Counted from the first letter of the stretch, positions 1-9,406 are shown. The stretch is 64,000 bases of DNA from Nocardia wallacei (GCF_014466955.1 NZ_AP023396.1:1426001-1490000); one strand, 5' to 3'. Numbers and translations: made by a program. The notes: generated from the letters alone by a model not told the origin.

Positions 1-1908
1 GCTGCCGCGCACCCCGGCCAGGCGCAGCAGCGGCTCCCGCAGCGCGGTTTGCGTTCTGGCCTGTTCGAGCAGCAGCGCGCACAGTGCGTCCGGCGCGCGG
101 TAATCGCGGGGCGCGGCGGCCTCGAACCATTCGCCGAGGAACGGCGAGCGCTCGGTCACCATTCGCGCGAGTCGCGTCGCCGCGGGTGGCGGCAATGTCG
201 GCCGATCGTCATCGGCAGCGGGATCGGGCAACTCCGCGGTGCCGGGAACCACCCCGCCCCGCTCGAAAAGGTCCTGCAGGACGGCTGTTTCGAGCAGCAC
301 GGCGGCCGGGTCGCCGCTCAGCCGCGCGGCCGCGCCAGCGATGGCGGCGGGCAGCCGGGCCGGAGCCAGCGCCCGGCGCGCGGTGCCCAGCAGCGCCGCC
401 GACGTCAACTCGCCGGTCGGCGCGCGGACGGCCGAGCCCACGGCCTCGCCGCCCACATCGGTGATATCGCCCGCCGCGAATGCCGACAGCGGTACCAGGC
501 CATCGGCGGTCCACTCACCGACCACCGCGACCGGATGCCCACCGGACAGCCCCAGCAACCGCCACGGTTGCTCCGCGAGCAGAGCCATCGGCAACGCGGT
601 CCCGTCGACTTCGGCCAGCCACCAACCATTCTCGCCGGGCACCGGCACCACCTCCGCCAACACCACCGGCCACGACCGCAACCACGGATCGGCCCCCAGC
701 GCCCGCGCATGGTCCTCCAACGCCGCCGCGATACTTCCGGGCCGCGCCGCGTCCGTCCCACTCCGACCACCGGCGTCCCCGCGAGCACCCGGAGTGGAGT
801 CGGAGTCGACCCTGTCGGCCGGTCCGGAGTCACCGCGACGCAGCGGGCGCGAGTTGTCACCGTGGTTTCGGGGGTGGTCGGCCGGGCTCCGGGGGATGGT
901 GGTGAACGGTGTGGGGGTGCCGTAGCGGGCGCCCCAGACTGCACGCAGGGGGGCGGCAGCCGGGTAGAAGTGCAGGTCGGCGTCTATAAGGGTGCCGGGG
1001 GTGGGCATGTCCGCGGGGAAGGTGGGGCTGCCGTAGTTGTGGTCGACGATCAGGGCCCAGCGGGCGGTGTGGCGGCCGCGCAGCCAGACTCGGCGGGTGT
1101 ACAGCCGCTCCTCCTCGGTGAGGCGGCGGGCGAGCACCATCCAGTGGTCGCGAATCGGGGGCTCGCCGCGGACCGTTTCGGCGGGCATGGGGTATCCGAG
1201 ATGGGCTCGGGTGGCGGCGGCCAAGGCGGGTGGTAGCTCGTCCGCGCGGCGGTGCGCGGCGGCCAGGAGATGAAGGCGGCCGTATTCGCGCAGCAGCACC
1301 GTCGGCCAATCCTCGCGCAGGACGACATTGCGAGGAAGTTGCCGTAGGGCCGAGGCTGCTCCGGGTGCTTGGGCGTCCACCATACGGGCGGCGACCGACT
1401 CGAACGTTTCGAACGAGCGATCGGCCTGCGCCAGCCCGGTCCGTATCTGATCGCACAGCCAGATATCCAGCTCCGCCAGTCCCGCGGCCACCCGGGCCCG
1501 GCGCTGCTGCACCGTCGCGGCGCGGGCCGTCTTCTTCGCCGCGGCGGCGGGGGCGGCGGCCGCGCGCGCCCCGATCCACTCCGCCGCGTCGTCGGCTGGT
1601 TCGCCGGCCTCGTCGACCGCTCCCTCGGCCCAGGTCAGCAGTAGCGACAGCGCGTGCTTGCAGGGGAATTTGCGGCTCGGGCACGAACACTTGTAGGCGG
1701 GACCGGACAGGTCCACGATCGTCCGGTACGGCGTGGCCCCGCTGCCCTGACACCGCCCCCACAGCGCTGCCCCGTGCCACCCCGTGTCTCGCCATTTGCG
1801 CCGCAGTGTGCGAGCGGCGGTGAGCGCGGCGGCGTCGGGCGCCAGCGCTGCCACCTGCTCGTCGGTCCACCGCGCGGGCTGCGCCCCCACCTGCGTTGTC
1901 GTCCTCAT
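1..1908 (-). CDS. SWIM zinc-finger protein, C-terminus cut off by the window edge
   Basis: The frame is open from an ATG at 1908 to the left edge, 636 codons, so the gene is partial. Start choice rests on a strong GGGGGAGGG ribosome site just upstream. At about residues 65-80 it carries the SWIM signature YKCSCPSRKFPCKHALSLLL, the CxC-x(n)-CxH zinc ligand pattern. SWIM domains are known to bind zinc and DNA or protein. After an Ala/Arg-rich linker comes a stretch with TGELTSAALLGTARRAL and AAVLLETAVLQDLF, which resembles the beginning of the DUF5691 family that is normally a separate neighbour gene. I infer a fusion of the two. In related genomes such genes sit with MoxR-type AAA and VWA genes, which would lie left of the window. 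Molecular role unknown. Confidence 0.75.
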   Translation of the reverse strand, partial: MRTTTQVGAQPARWTDEQVAALAPDAAALTAARTLRRKWRDTGWHGAALWGRCQGSGATPYRTIVDLSGPAYKCSCPSRKFPCKHALSLLLTWAEGAVDEAGEPADDAAEWIGARAAAAPAAAAKKTARAATVQQRRARVAAGLAELDIWLCDQIRTGLAQADRSFETFESVAARMVDAQAPGAASALRQLPRNVVLREDWPTVLLREYGRLHLLAAAHRRADELPPALAAATRAHLGYPMPAETVRGEPPIRDHWMVLARRLTEEERLYTRRVWLRGRHTARWALIVDHNYGSPTFPADMPTPGTLIDADLHFYPAAAPLRAVWGARYGTPTPFTTIPRSPADHPRNHGDNSRPLRRGDSGPADRVDSDSTPGARGDAGGRSGTDAARPGSIAAALEDHARALGADPWLRSWPVVLAEVVPVPGENGWWLAEVDGTALPMALLAEQPWRLLGLSGGHPVAVVGEWTADGLVPLSAFAAGDITDVGGEAVGSAVRAPTGELTSAALLGTARRALAPARLPAAIAGAAARLSGDPAAVLLETAVLQDLFERGGVVPGTAELPDPAADDDRPTLPPPAATRLARMVTERSPFLGEWFEAAAPRDYRAPDALCALLLEQARTQTALREPLLRLAGVRGS

Positions 1909-2006
1909 CGGCCCTCCCCCGTTCGCTCGCCTGCCCGGATTTGTACTCCATCCCACCGACAAGAAATTCCCGATCGCCGCGAGGCGAGTTGTGCGATCAT
2001 CGCCCG

Positions 2007-2540
2007 ATGTCCGTCTCCCGCTGTGACCTGCTGCGCTGGCAATTCGATATGACCTGGGCGCTGCTCGACCTGCACCTGCAAGCACTCGTCGCCGAGGACT
2101 ACCTCTGGGAACCGGCGCCACTGGTCTGGACGGTACGCCCCGGTCCGGACGGCGCGTGGCTGCCGGACTGGTCCGACACCGAACCCGACCCCATCCCGGT
2201 GCCCACGATCGCCTGGCTCACCTGGCATATCGGCTGGTGGTGGTCGGTCACGCTGGACCACGCCGAGGGCCGCCCGGCCCGCGACCGCGTCGACATCCAC
2301 TGGCCCGGCGCGGACCAGGTCGTCGCGTGGCTGTCGGATCTGCGCGACCGCTGGCGGCGCGTGCTGGACGCCTACACCGACGCCGACCTCGACAGGCCCG
2401 CCGCCTTCCCCTGGGGAGACACCCCCGACCGGACCGTCGCGCACACGGCGGGCTGGGTGAACGCCGAGCTGATGAAGAACGCCGCCGAAATCGGCCAGCT
2501 GCGGCTCCTCCGCGCCGCCGGTAGGTTCGCTGATCGGTAG
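2007..2540 (+). CDS. DinB-like (DinB_2) family protein
   Basis: A 177-residue protein that begins with CDLLRWQFDMTWALLDLHL and contains TIAWLTWHIGWWW and TVAHTAGWVNAELMKN. These His-bearing helices are the pattern of the DinB/YfiT four-helix-bundle family, whose members bind a metal and often act as thiol-dependent transferases; the substrate here is not known. The ATG at 2007 was chosen because the longer frame upstream (from 1896) is low-quality Arg/Ser/Pro sequence that reads across the divergent promoter region. It is divergent from the SWIM gene with about 100 bp between the starts. Confidence 0.7.
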   Translation: MSVSRCDLLRWQFDMTWALLDLHLQALVAEDYLWEPAPLVWTVRPGPDGAWLPDWSDTEPDPIPVPTIAWLTWHIGWWWSVTLDHAEGRPARDRVDIHWPGADQVVAWLSDLRDRWRRVLDAYTDADLDRPAAFPWGDTPDRTVAHTAGWVNAELMKNAAEIGQLRLLRAAGRFADR

Positions 2541-2857
2541 CGCACTCAATTACGGTGCCGCAGAGCGCGATTCCGGCGACAGCAGAGCTTGCACGGATCG
2601 TGCGATTCTGGCATTCTGATCTGTTCGGTCGATCCGAGCCACCCGAGTAATCGGGTGAAACCCGTGGAACTGCCCGGCCGGGACGGCCGAGGGGTGGACA
2701 TCGGCCGGATCAGCCGTTTCGATGACCATTGCGTCCCGCCGGGACGGTTCGCCCGGATGTACTGTCGCGGCGGCGGATTCGTCGGCCATCCGGTAGCGTT
2801 CGGCACGACTGTGGGTTCTCGCCGGGCCCACGGAGCAGGTGCTCGAACGTCGAGGGA
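2541..2857. other. Intergenic stretch with two small inverted repeats
   Basis: 317 bp without a convincing gene between the DinB-like gene and the ATPase. It holds a short inverted repeat GCACG-GAT-CGTGC at 2591-2603 and a 7-bp-arm hairpin CACCCGA-GTAA-TCGGGTG at 2640-2657. Neither is followed by a T-run, so terminator or operator roles are open. Confidence 0.4.
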
Positions 2858-5278
2858 GTGGCTTTGGGGGAAGGACCGCAGGATGTCGCGCCGCGCTTGA
2901 ACGAGTTGGTGTCGCGCCGTCTGGATTCCGACCCGGCCATCACTCCCGAAGTCGCCCGCACGGTACTGGACGCGCTCGGCGCCGAGCCGGACCGCACTCC
3001 CTTCGAGCCCGGGCCCAGCGGAATCTTCCTGCGCACCATCCGCGTTCGCGGCTTCCGCGGCATCGGGCCGGAGGCGGCGCTGGAACTGCGGCCCGGACCC
3101 GGCCTCACCTTGGTGGTGGGCCGTAACGGATCCGGCAAATCGAGCTTCGCCGAGGCCGCCGAACTGGCTCTCACGGGGGTCAATCGCCGTTGGGAGGGGC
3201 GCTCCGCGGTGTGGCGGGAGGGCTGGCGGAACCTGCACGAGGGCGTCGTCTGCCGAGTGGACCTGGAACTGACCACGGCCGGGCCCGACGGCGAACTCAC
3301 CATCACCCGGGAGTGGCCGGAGGACGCCGACCTCGCCGGTGGCAGCTGGACTCAGCAGCGAAAAGGCCAGACCCCCACGGAATTTCATCCGGAGGACTGG
3401 GCCCGCGCGCTGGAGCTGTACCGGCCGTTCCTGTCCTACAGCGAACTCGGCGCCTTGGTCGACGGCCGCCCCAGCGACCTGTTCGATGCCCTGCACCAGC
3501 TCCTCGGCCTGGACGATCTCACCGCCGCGCAGGAGCGCACCCGCGTTCGCAGGCTCGAATTGGAACGGGCCGCACGGCAATCCCGCGACGAGCGCAACGC
3601 CCTGCTGGTGGCGTTGTCCACCGTCGCCGACGAGCGCGCCGGTCGAGTTGCCGAGCTGTTGCGCGGCACCCCACCGGATCTGGCGGGCATCGGCCGCGAG
3701 CTGGCGGGCGCGCGGCACGACCCGACCGGCGCCGCGGCCCTGCAGGCCATCCTGCGGCTGCGACTGCCGGAACCGGCCGAGGTCGACGCCGCCGCCGTCG
3801 AGGTGGACCGGTGCGCCGCCGAACTCGCCGCCCGCTCCACCGGTGACACCGAAGCGGAACTGCGCGTGCTGGATCTGCTGCGCCGCGCCCGCACCCACAG
3901 CGACGCGGCGGGGGACTGCGCATGCCCGGTCTGCGGTCGCGGCACGCTCGACCAGGCCTGGCAGCGCGAGACCGATGCGCAGATCGCCCGCCTGACCGAC
4001 CGCGCCGCCGCGCTCACCGCCGCTCGCGTCGGCCTGGACCGGGCCGTGCAGCAGGCCCGGCAGCTGGTGAAACCTGTTCCGGCGGAACTGGATCCGCCCC
4101 AGCCGGACGCCCCGAACGTCGACACCGGCCCAGCCCGCCGCACCTGGACAGCGTGGGCCGCGCTCGCCGACGCGGACGACGCGGAGCTGGCCGATCGGCT
4201 GCGGGTCGCGCACACCGACGCGATGCGCGGCCTGGAGACCCTGCGCCGCTCGGCCCGCAAGGAGCTGGACCGGCTCGACGCGGTCTGGACGCCGCTGGTG
4301 CCCCGCATCGCCGCCTGGTTGCAGGAGGCGAAGCTGGTCGCCGCCGCCGAACCCGAACTGCGGACCGTGCGCCGGGCCGAGGACTGGCTGAAATCGGCCG
4401 CCGCCGGGCTGCGCGACGAGCGGATGGGGCCGCTGGCCGACCACGCCCGCCGGATCTGGCGCGGCCTGCGCCAGCAGAGCAACGTGGATCTCGGGGCGAT
4501 TCGCCTGCAGGGCAACGCGGGCGCCACCCGCAAGGTGCTGCTGGACGTCACCGTGGACGACACCGGCGGCACCGCGCTGGGCGTGATGAGCCAGGGCGAA
4601 CTGCACGCGCTGGGCCTGGCGCTGTTCCTGCCGCGCGCCACTGTGCCGGAGAGCCCGTTCGGATTCGTCGTGATCGACGATCCGGTGCAGGCGATGGATC
4701 CGGCCAAGGTGGACGGGCTGGCCCGGGTGCTGTCGGCCGCGGCCCGCAGCGGCCGGCAGGTCGTGGTGTTCACCCACGACGAACGCTTGGCCGAGGCGGT
4801 GCGGCGGCTGCGCCTGGACGCCACCGTGCTGGACGTGCAGCGCCGGGAGCGGTCGACGGTCGAGCTGCGGGTCGCCGAGGATCCGGTGCGCCGCTACCTC
4901 AGCGACGCCAACGCCCTGCTGCGCACCAAACAGCTGCCCCGCGCCATCGCCGCCGAACTGGTCATCACGTGCTGCCGCTCGGCGATCGAGGCGGCGGCTC
5001 TGGCCCGCGCGCGGCGCACCCTGCTCGGCGCGGGCGTCGACCACCGGGAGGTGCAGCGGCGCGTGGACGCCGCCCGGACCACCTGGGAGAAGGTGTCGCT
5101 GGCGGTGTTCGGCGACCCGGATCGGGTGGACGACCTGAACGCCCAGCTGGATCGCGAGGCGCCCTGGGCGCGTTCGGTATTGCGCGACGCGGCCGCGGGC
5201 GCGCACGTCCGCATCGGCCGCAACGGCAAAGAGTTGATTTCCGGCACAAGGAAAGTCGTCAAGTGGCTGAATCCGTGA
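2858..5278 (+). CDS. Rad50/SMC-like ABC ATPase with a CPVC zinc-hook-like motif
   Basis: About 806 residues. The N-terminal half carries Walker A GRNGSGKSS at residues 88-96 within an FRGIGPEAALEL-type AAA_23 start. The middle is Arg/Ala/Glu-rich and probably helical, with CACPVCGRG near residues 354-362, resembling the CxxC zinc hook of Rad50. The C-terminal half has the ABC signature MSQGELHALGLAL near residue 577, Walker B FVVIDDPVQAMDP near 606 and an H-loop VVVFTHDE. This is the order of a Rad50/SbcC-type DNA-repair or defence ATPase, but at half the usual length, so only a short coiled coil is possible. The last 130 residues are a separate unknown domain. The start is uncertain (GTG 2858 or TTG 2864, both next to GAGGGA). 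It overlaps the next gene by 16 bp, which suggests translational coupling. Confidence 0.75.
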   Translation: MALGEGPQDVAPRLNELVSRRLDSDPAITPEVARTVLDALGAEPDRTPFEPGPSGIFLRTIRVRGFRGIGPEAALELRPGPGLTLVVGRNGSGKSSFAEAAELALTGVNRRWEGRSAVWREGWRNLHEGVVCRVDLELTTAGPDGELTITREWPEDADLAGGSWTQQRKGQTPTEFHPEDWARALELYRPFLSYSELGALVDGRPSDLFDALHQLLGLDDLTAAQERTRVRRLELERAARQSRDERNALLVALSTVADERAGRVAELLRGTPPDLAGIGRELAGARHDPTGAAALQAILRLRLPEPAEVDAAAVEVDRCAAELAARSTGDTEAELRVLDLLRRARTHSDAAGDCACPVCGRGTLDQAWQRETDAQIARLTDRAAALTAARVGLDRAVQQARQLVKPVPAELDPPQPDAPNVDTGPARRTWTAWAALADADDAELADRLRVAHTDAMRGLETLRRSARKELDRLDAVWTPLVPRIAAWLQEAKLVAAAEPELRTVRRAEDWLKSAAAGLRDERMGPLADHARRIWRGLRQQSNVDLGAIRLQGNAGATRKVLLDVTVDDTGGTALGVMSQGELHALGLALFLPRATVPESPFGFVVIDDPVQAMDPAKVDGLARVLSAAARSGRQVVVFTHDERLAEAVRRLRLDATVLDVQRRERSTVELRVAEDPVRRYLSDANALLRTKQLPRAIAAELVITCCRSAIEAAALARARRTLLGAGVDHREVQRRVDAARTTWEKVSLAVFGDPDRVDDLNAQLDREAPWARSVLRDAAAGAHVRIGRNGKELISGTRKVVKWLNP

Positions 5279-5673
5279 GGCCGACCGTGGCGCAGCGGTT
5301 GGCCGCGGCCGACGAGCTGCTGCGCGGTTCGGTGACCGACGCCGGCGGACTGTGGTCGCGGGCCACGGTGTGGATTCTGCGGATCGTGCTGGAGCAGTCC
5401 ATAGATCAACTGTGGTCGCGGGTGGCGCCGCCGGTGGCGCGGTGCAGCATGCGCGCCCAGCTGCTGGCGCTGGGACCGTACACCGGCGCCGATACCGCCG
5501 CCCGGATCGCCACGCTGTGGGCGGCGTTGTCGCGGGCGGGCCACCATCAGGACTACGAATTGGCGCCGACGGTGGACGAGCTGCGCGGCTGGTACGACGA
5601 AACCACCCGTCTCGCAGACGAATTGGCCATGCTCGGCGAGGGGGCGGAGACGCCGGGCGCCCACCGCGGATAA
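5263..5673 (+). CDS. Small protein coupled to the Rad50-like ATPase, unknown function
   Basis: 136 residues from a GTG at 5263 that lies inside the end of the ATPase gene, preceded by AGGAAAG six bases upstream. I do not recognise the family. The sequence is helical in character (VAQRLAAADELLRGS, RATVWILRIVLEQSIDQLW, AARIATLWAALSRAGHHQDY, DELRGWYDETTRLADEL), has no membrane segment and no Cys pair. The overlapping arrangement means it is almost certainly made with the ATPase and may be its partner or regulator. That is inference from context only. Confidence 0.6.
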   Translation: MAESVRPTVAQRLAAADELLRGSVTDAGGLWSRATVWILRIVLEQSIDQLWSRVAPPVARCSMRAQLLALGPYTGADTAARIATLWAALSRAGHHQDYELAPTVDELRGWYDETTRLADELAMLGEGAETPGAHRG

Positions 5674-5680
5674 TCGTCGA

Positions 5681-6082
5681 ATGCCCGACAGCCCGACCGA
5701 TTCCGCGCCGTGCCCCTGCCGCAGCGGTGAGACGTTCGCCGACTGCTGTGGCCCGCGGCTGGACCGAACCCGCCCGGCGCCCACGGCGGAGGCGCTGATG
5801 CGGTCGCGCTACACCGCATTCGCCGTCGGCGACGTGGACTATCTACTGCGGTCGTGGCATCCGCGGACGCGGCCGCCGCGGCTGACGCTGGATCCGGACC
5901 AGCGCTGGCTGTTTCTGGAGATCGAGCGGACCGAGCGTGGTGGTCCCTTCGACGACAGCGGGGTGGTCGAGTTCCGCGCGCATTACCGCTCGGAGGGCGA
6001 ACGCGCGGTCCTGCACGAGGTCAGCCGGTTCGCGCGGGTCGCGGGCGCGTGGGTCTACGTGGACGGGGACATCGCGACCTGA
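5681..6082 (+). CDS. YchJ-family (UPF0225) protein with SEC-C zinc motif
   Basis: 133 residues. The N-terminus CPCRSGETFADCC is the SEC-C zinc-binding pattern, followed by PTAEALMRSRYTAFAVGDVDYL and WLFLEIERTERGG, diagnostic of the YchJ family with an NTF2-like fold. Function in bacteria is not established. It starts 7 bp after the small gene that follows the Rad50-like ATPase and runs in the same direction, so it may share the transcript, though YchJ genes are widespread and usually unrelated to their neighbours. Confidence 0.85.
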   Translation: MPDSPTDSAPCPCRSGETFADCCGPRLDRTRPAPTAEALMRSRYTAFAVGDVDYLLRSWHPRTRPPRLTLDPDQRWLFLEIERTERGGPFDDSGVVEFRAHYRSEGERAVLHEVSRFARVAGAWVYVDGDIAT

Positions 6083-6101
6083 TGTCCTACTGTGTCCCGG
6101 T

Positions 6102-6374
6102 ATGCCACACATCGCGATCGAGTACTGCACCCAATGTCGCTGGCTGTTGCGGGCGGGCTGGATGGCGCAGGAGTTGCTGAGTACCTTCGGCACCGAATTG
6201 ACACAGGTCGCGCTGGTTCCGGGCGCGGGTGGCGTGTTCCGGATCACCCTCGACGGTGAGCAGATCTGGGAACGCAAGGCCGACGGCGGCTTTCCCGAGA
6301 TCGCGCTACTCAAGCAGCGGGTGCGCGACCGCATCGATCCCGGCCGCGACCTGGGCCACATCGACCGAGCCTGA
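6102..6374 (+). CDS. SelT/SelW/SelH-family thioredoxin-like protein
   Basis: 90 residues starting MPHIAIEYCTQCRWLLRAGW. The CTQC motif near the N-terminus corresponds to the CxxU/CxxC redox site of selenoprotein W relatives; here it is the cysteine form. The segment GGVFRITLDGEQIWERK and GGFPEIALLKQRVRD complete the family pattern. Members are small thioredoxin-fold redox proteins of uncertain substrate. The ATG at 6102 is followed directly by the family start, 19 bp after the YchJ stop. Confidence 0.85.
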   Translation: MPHIAIEYCTQCRWLLRAGWMAQELLSTFGTELTQVALVPGAGGVFRITLDGEQIWERKADGGFPEIALLKQRVRDRIDPGRDLGHIDRA

Positions 6375-6451
6375 CGGCGGCGGGTCGATCGCACCGGAAG
6401 AAATGATCTCCGACGTACTCTCGATATCAGGGAAGTACGAGGAGGTGCGAG

Positions 6452-8026
6452 ATGAGCACGCAATTCTTCGAGCCGGCCCCGAGTGTGGCCGAGCCGAGCC
6501 CGGCCCCCGTCGCCCGGACGACCGCGGGCGACGTGCGGGGTGTGCGGGAGGGTCGCGTCCACGTCTGGCGCAGCATTCCGTATGCCGCCGCGCCCGCGGG
6601 CCCGAAGCGTTTCCGCCGGCCCGAGCCGCCGCAGCCGTGGGAGGGTGTGCGCGACTGCACCGTCTTCGGTGAGATCGCCCCGCAGTCCATGGGCGCCATG
6701 GTGCCGGTGGATTCCGGGCTGCGCATGGGCGAGGACTGCCTGTGGGTGAACATCTGGGCGCCCGCGGCGACCTCCGACGCGCCCCGCCCGGTAATGGTGT
6801 GGCTGCACGGCGGCGCCTACTGCCTGGGCACGGCGGCGCAGGGCATCTACGACGGCCGCAAGCTCGTGGAGGCCGGTGACGTCGTGGTGGTGGGGGTGAA
6901 CTACCGGCTCGGCGCGCTCGGTTTCCTCGACTTGTCCTCGCTCGGTGACGATTTCGTGCCCAACCTCGGTCTGCACGATCAGATCGCCGCACTGCACTGG
7001 GTGCGTGAGAACATCGCCGCCTTCGGTGGCGACCCCGACAATGTCACCGTCTTCGGGGAGTCGTCGGGCGCGGGCTGTGTGACCGCGCTGCTCACCTCGC
7101 CAGCCGCGGCCGGATTGTTCCATCGCGCTATCGCGCAGAGCCCGCCCGCCACCACGGTCTTCGGGCCGGAGCGGGCCGCGGGCGTGGCGCGACGGTTCCT
7201 CGAACTGCTGGAGCTGCCGCACGATCGGGTGGGCGAACTGCTGGAATGCCCGATCGAGCGGATCACCGACGCCGCCGGCATCCTGCTCGACGAGGTGCCG
7301 CTGCAATCGCCGGGGCGGCTCGCGGCCGCGCCGGTGGTCGACGGCGATCTGCTACCGGGCTACCCGACCGATCGCTTCCAGGAGGGCCGCTCGCATCGGG
7401 TGCCGCTGATCATCGGCACCAACAAGGAGGAGTCCTCGCTGTTCCGGTTGTTCCGTTCGCCGATCATGCCGGTCACGCCGGACGCGGTGAACGCCATGCT
7501 GAACGCCGTCGCCGCCGACCATCCGGAGTTACCGGCCGAGCGGATCGCCGAGATCACCTCCGCCTACCCGGATCTGGCCAAGACCCGCGGCGCGCTGGCG
7601 ATGTCCACCGACGCCGCGTTCCGGATGCCGGCGCACTGGGTCGCCGACGCGCACTCCCGGCACACCCGCACCTGGATGTACCGCTTCGACCAGGCCACGC
7701 CGATGCTCAAGGCCGCCCGGGTCGGCGCGGGCCACGCCACCGAATTGCCTTATGTCTTCGGCAATTTCGGCACCTTGAACCACGACCCGACGTTCTGGCT
7801 CGGTGGTCGCAAGGTGGCGACGGAGGTGTCGGGCCGGATGATGCGCCGCTGGCTGGCCTTCGCCGAGCACGGCGTGCCCGCGGCGCTCGACGGGTCCAAG
7901 CATTGGCCGCCCTACCACGAGTCCACCCGCACCACCCTCGTCATCGATGCCGCCGACCGTGTGATCGACGACCCCGATCACGATCTGCACACCGCCTGGG
8001 GCGATCGGGTGGTCGGCTTCAGCTGA
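6452..8026 (+). CDS. Type-B carboxylesterase
   Basis: 524 residues of the carboxylesterase/cholinesterase alpha-beta hydrolase family. The order is conserved: GIPYAA-type SIPYAAAPAGPKRF, GEDCLWVNIWAP, oxyanion-hole HGGAY, nucleophile FGESSGAG, acid region GTNKEESSLF and catalytic His in GAGHATELPYVFGN. It hydrolyses carboxylic esters; the natural substrate is unknown. There is no signal peptide, so it should be cytoplasmic. The ribosome site AGGAGGT precedes ATG 6452. It is convergent with the P450 gene, the two overlapping by 8 bp. Confidence 0.9.
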   Translation: MSTQFFEPAPSVAEPSPAPVARTTAGDVRGVREGRVHVWRSIPYAAAPAGPKRFRRPEPPQPWEGVRDCTVFGEIAPQSMGAMVPVDSGLRMGEDCLWVNIWAPAATSDAPRPVMVWLHGGAYCLGTAAQGIYDGRKLVEAGDVVVVGVNYRLGALGFLDLSSLGDDFVPNLGLHDQIAALHWVRENIAAFGGDPDNVTVFGESSGAGCVTALLTSPAAAGLFHRAIAQSPPATTVFGPERAAGVARRFLELLELPHDRVGELLECPIERITDAAGILLDEVPLQSPGRLAAAPVVDGDLLPGYPTDRFQEGRSHRVPLIIGTNKEESSLFRLFRSPIMPVTPDAVNAMLNAVAADHPELPAERIAEITSAYPDLAKTRGALAMSTDAAFRMPAHWVADAHSRHTRTWMYRFDQATPMLKAARVGAGHATELPYVFGNFGTLNHDPTFWLGGRKVATEVSGRMMRRWLAFAEHGVPAALDGSKHWPPYHESTRTTLVIDAADRVIDDPDHDLHTAWGDRVVGFS

Positions 8027-9326
8027 CGGCCGCCGGTTGCCCGGCGCGATGGCCGAGCAGCACCGGCAGATGGCTGTAGCCGTGCAGGGTGAACAGCGGC
8101 CGGTGCCGTGGTTCACCCGCCAGCTGCAGATCCGGGAAGCTCTCGAACAGTGCTCGCAGTGCGTAGGCGCCTTCCATGCGGGCGAGGCTGGCACCGAGAC
8201 AGACATGGATGCCCGACGAGAACGTCAGGTGGTCTTTGGCATTGGGCCGGGTGATGTCGAAGGTGTCCGGATTCTCGAAGACCGCCGGGTCGCGGTTGGC
8301 GCCCGCGAGCAGCAGGACGACGGTGTTGCCCGCGCGCACCGGGGCGCCGCCGAATTCGGCGTCACGACCGGCGATGCGGGCGGTGCTCTGGACCGGAGCG
8401 TCGAAGCGGAGGATCTCCTCGACGGCGTTCGGCCACAGCTCCGGGTCCTCCCGCAGCCGGGCCAGCTGCTCGGGGTGGCGCAGCAACTGGACGACGCCGT
8501 TGCCGATCAGGTTCACCGTGGTCTCGAAGCCGGCGCCCATCAGCAGCGTGGCCGACGCCTTCAGCTCGCGGTCGTCCAGGTCGCCCGCGGCCACCAGGCC
8601 GGAGAGGATGTCCTCGCCGGGCTCGCGGCGTAGCCGGGCGATGTGCTCGTCGAGGTAGCCGTCCATCTGCAGCAGGGCGGCCGAGGCGGTCCGGGTGGTG
8701 CGCCAGCTGGTACCCACATCGAGCAGCGGTGAGGCGGCGTCACCCCAGGCCAGGAACCGCTCGCGCTCGGAATCGGGGAAGCCGAGCATTTCGGAGATGA
8801 TGGCGATCGGTACCTGGGAGGCGTAGGCGGCGATCAGATCGGCGGAGCCGCCGGAAGGCAGCGCGTCGAGCAGTTCCGCGGTCACCGATTCGACGCGGTC
8901 GCGCAGGCGGGTGATCGCGCGCGGGGTGAACGCCGACGCCACCGGCTTGCGCATCCGGGTGTGCTCCGGCGGGTCGATCACCAGCATGGACGGCGGGCTG
9001 ACCGGGTTCGGCGGCAGCTCGGCGAATTCCATCAGCCGCCGCAGCGGCCGGGGCACGAAGCCCTCGGCGGCCGCGACGCCGAAGGTGTTGTCGCGCAGGA
9101 TGGTCCGGCACAGTTCGTGGTCGGTGGTCGCCCAGCCCAGCGGGGTGCGCACCATCCGGCCCTGGGCCCGCAGCGACGCCAGCAGCGGTATCGGATCGCC
9201 CGCCGCGTCGGGCGCGGACATCAACTGGGCGAGTGTGTCGCCGCGGCGGGAGTAGGTCTGCAAAACCAGGCGCGGCGCGCCCTGCACCACCAGCCACCGA
9301 AACCAGTACCTAGGCTTCATCGCCAT
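8019..9326 (-). CDS. Cytochrome P450
   Basis: 435 residues with all bacterial class-I P450 landmarks: I-helix LLMGAGFETTVNLIGNG (oxygen-activating AGxET), K-helix EEILR, and heme-ligand loop FSSGIHVCLGASLAR. It needs an external ferredoxin and reductase, neither adjacent. Its substrate cannot be read from the sequence. The start may be the ATG at 9326 or the in-frame ATG at 9320, the latter better spaced from GGGG. The upstream region carries the 40-bp repeat array and a CCTACC-AA-GGTAGG palindrome at 9407-9420 that could be an operator. Confidence 0.9.
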   Translation of the reverse strand: MAMKPRYWFRWLVVQGAPRLVLQTYSRRGDTLAQLMSAPDAAGDPIPLLASLRAQGRMVRTPLGWATTDHELCRTILRDNTFGVAAAEGFVPRPLRRLMEFAELPPNPVSPPSMLVIDPPEHTRMRKPVASAFTPRAITRLRDRVESVTAELLDALPSGGSADLIAAYASQVPIAIISEMLGFPDSERERFLAWGDAASPLLDVGTSWRTTRTASAALLQMDGYLDEHIARLRREPGEDILSGLVAAGDLDDRELKASATLLMGAGFETTVNLIGNGVVQLLRHPEQLARLREDPELWPNAVEEILRFDAPVQSTARIAGRDAEFGGAPVRAGNTVVLLLAGANRDPAVFENPDTFDITRPNAKDHLTFSSGIHVCLGASLARMEGAYALRALFESFPDLQLAGEPRHRPLFTLHGYSHLPVLLGHRAGQPAAVS

Positions 9327-9406
9327 CCCCGTTCGTAGTCAGGTCCTGCCCCAACCGTACGGAAACACACTCCCCGGTGAAACGTCCCCCAGTCGGACCA
9401 CCATGC

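Noticed and set aside
2546..5206. Very long open frame opposite the Rad50-like ATPase
   Set aside because: It is the antisense of a gene with clear domains; its translation is low-complexity Arg/Gln/Gly-rich sequence, usual in high-GC DNA.
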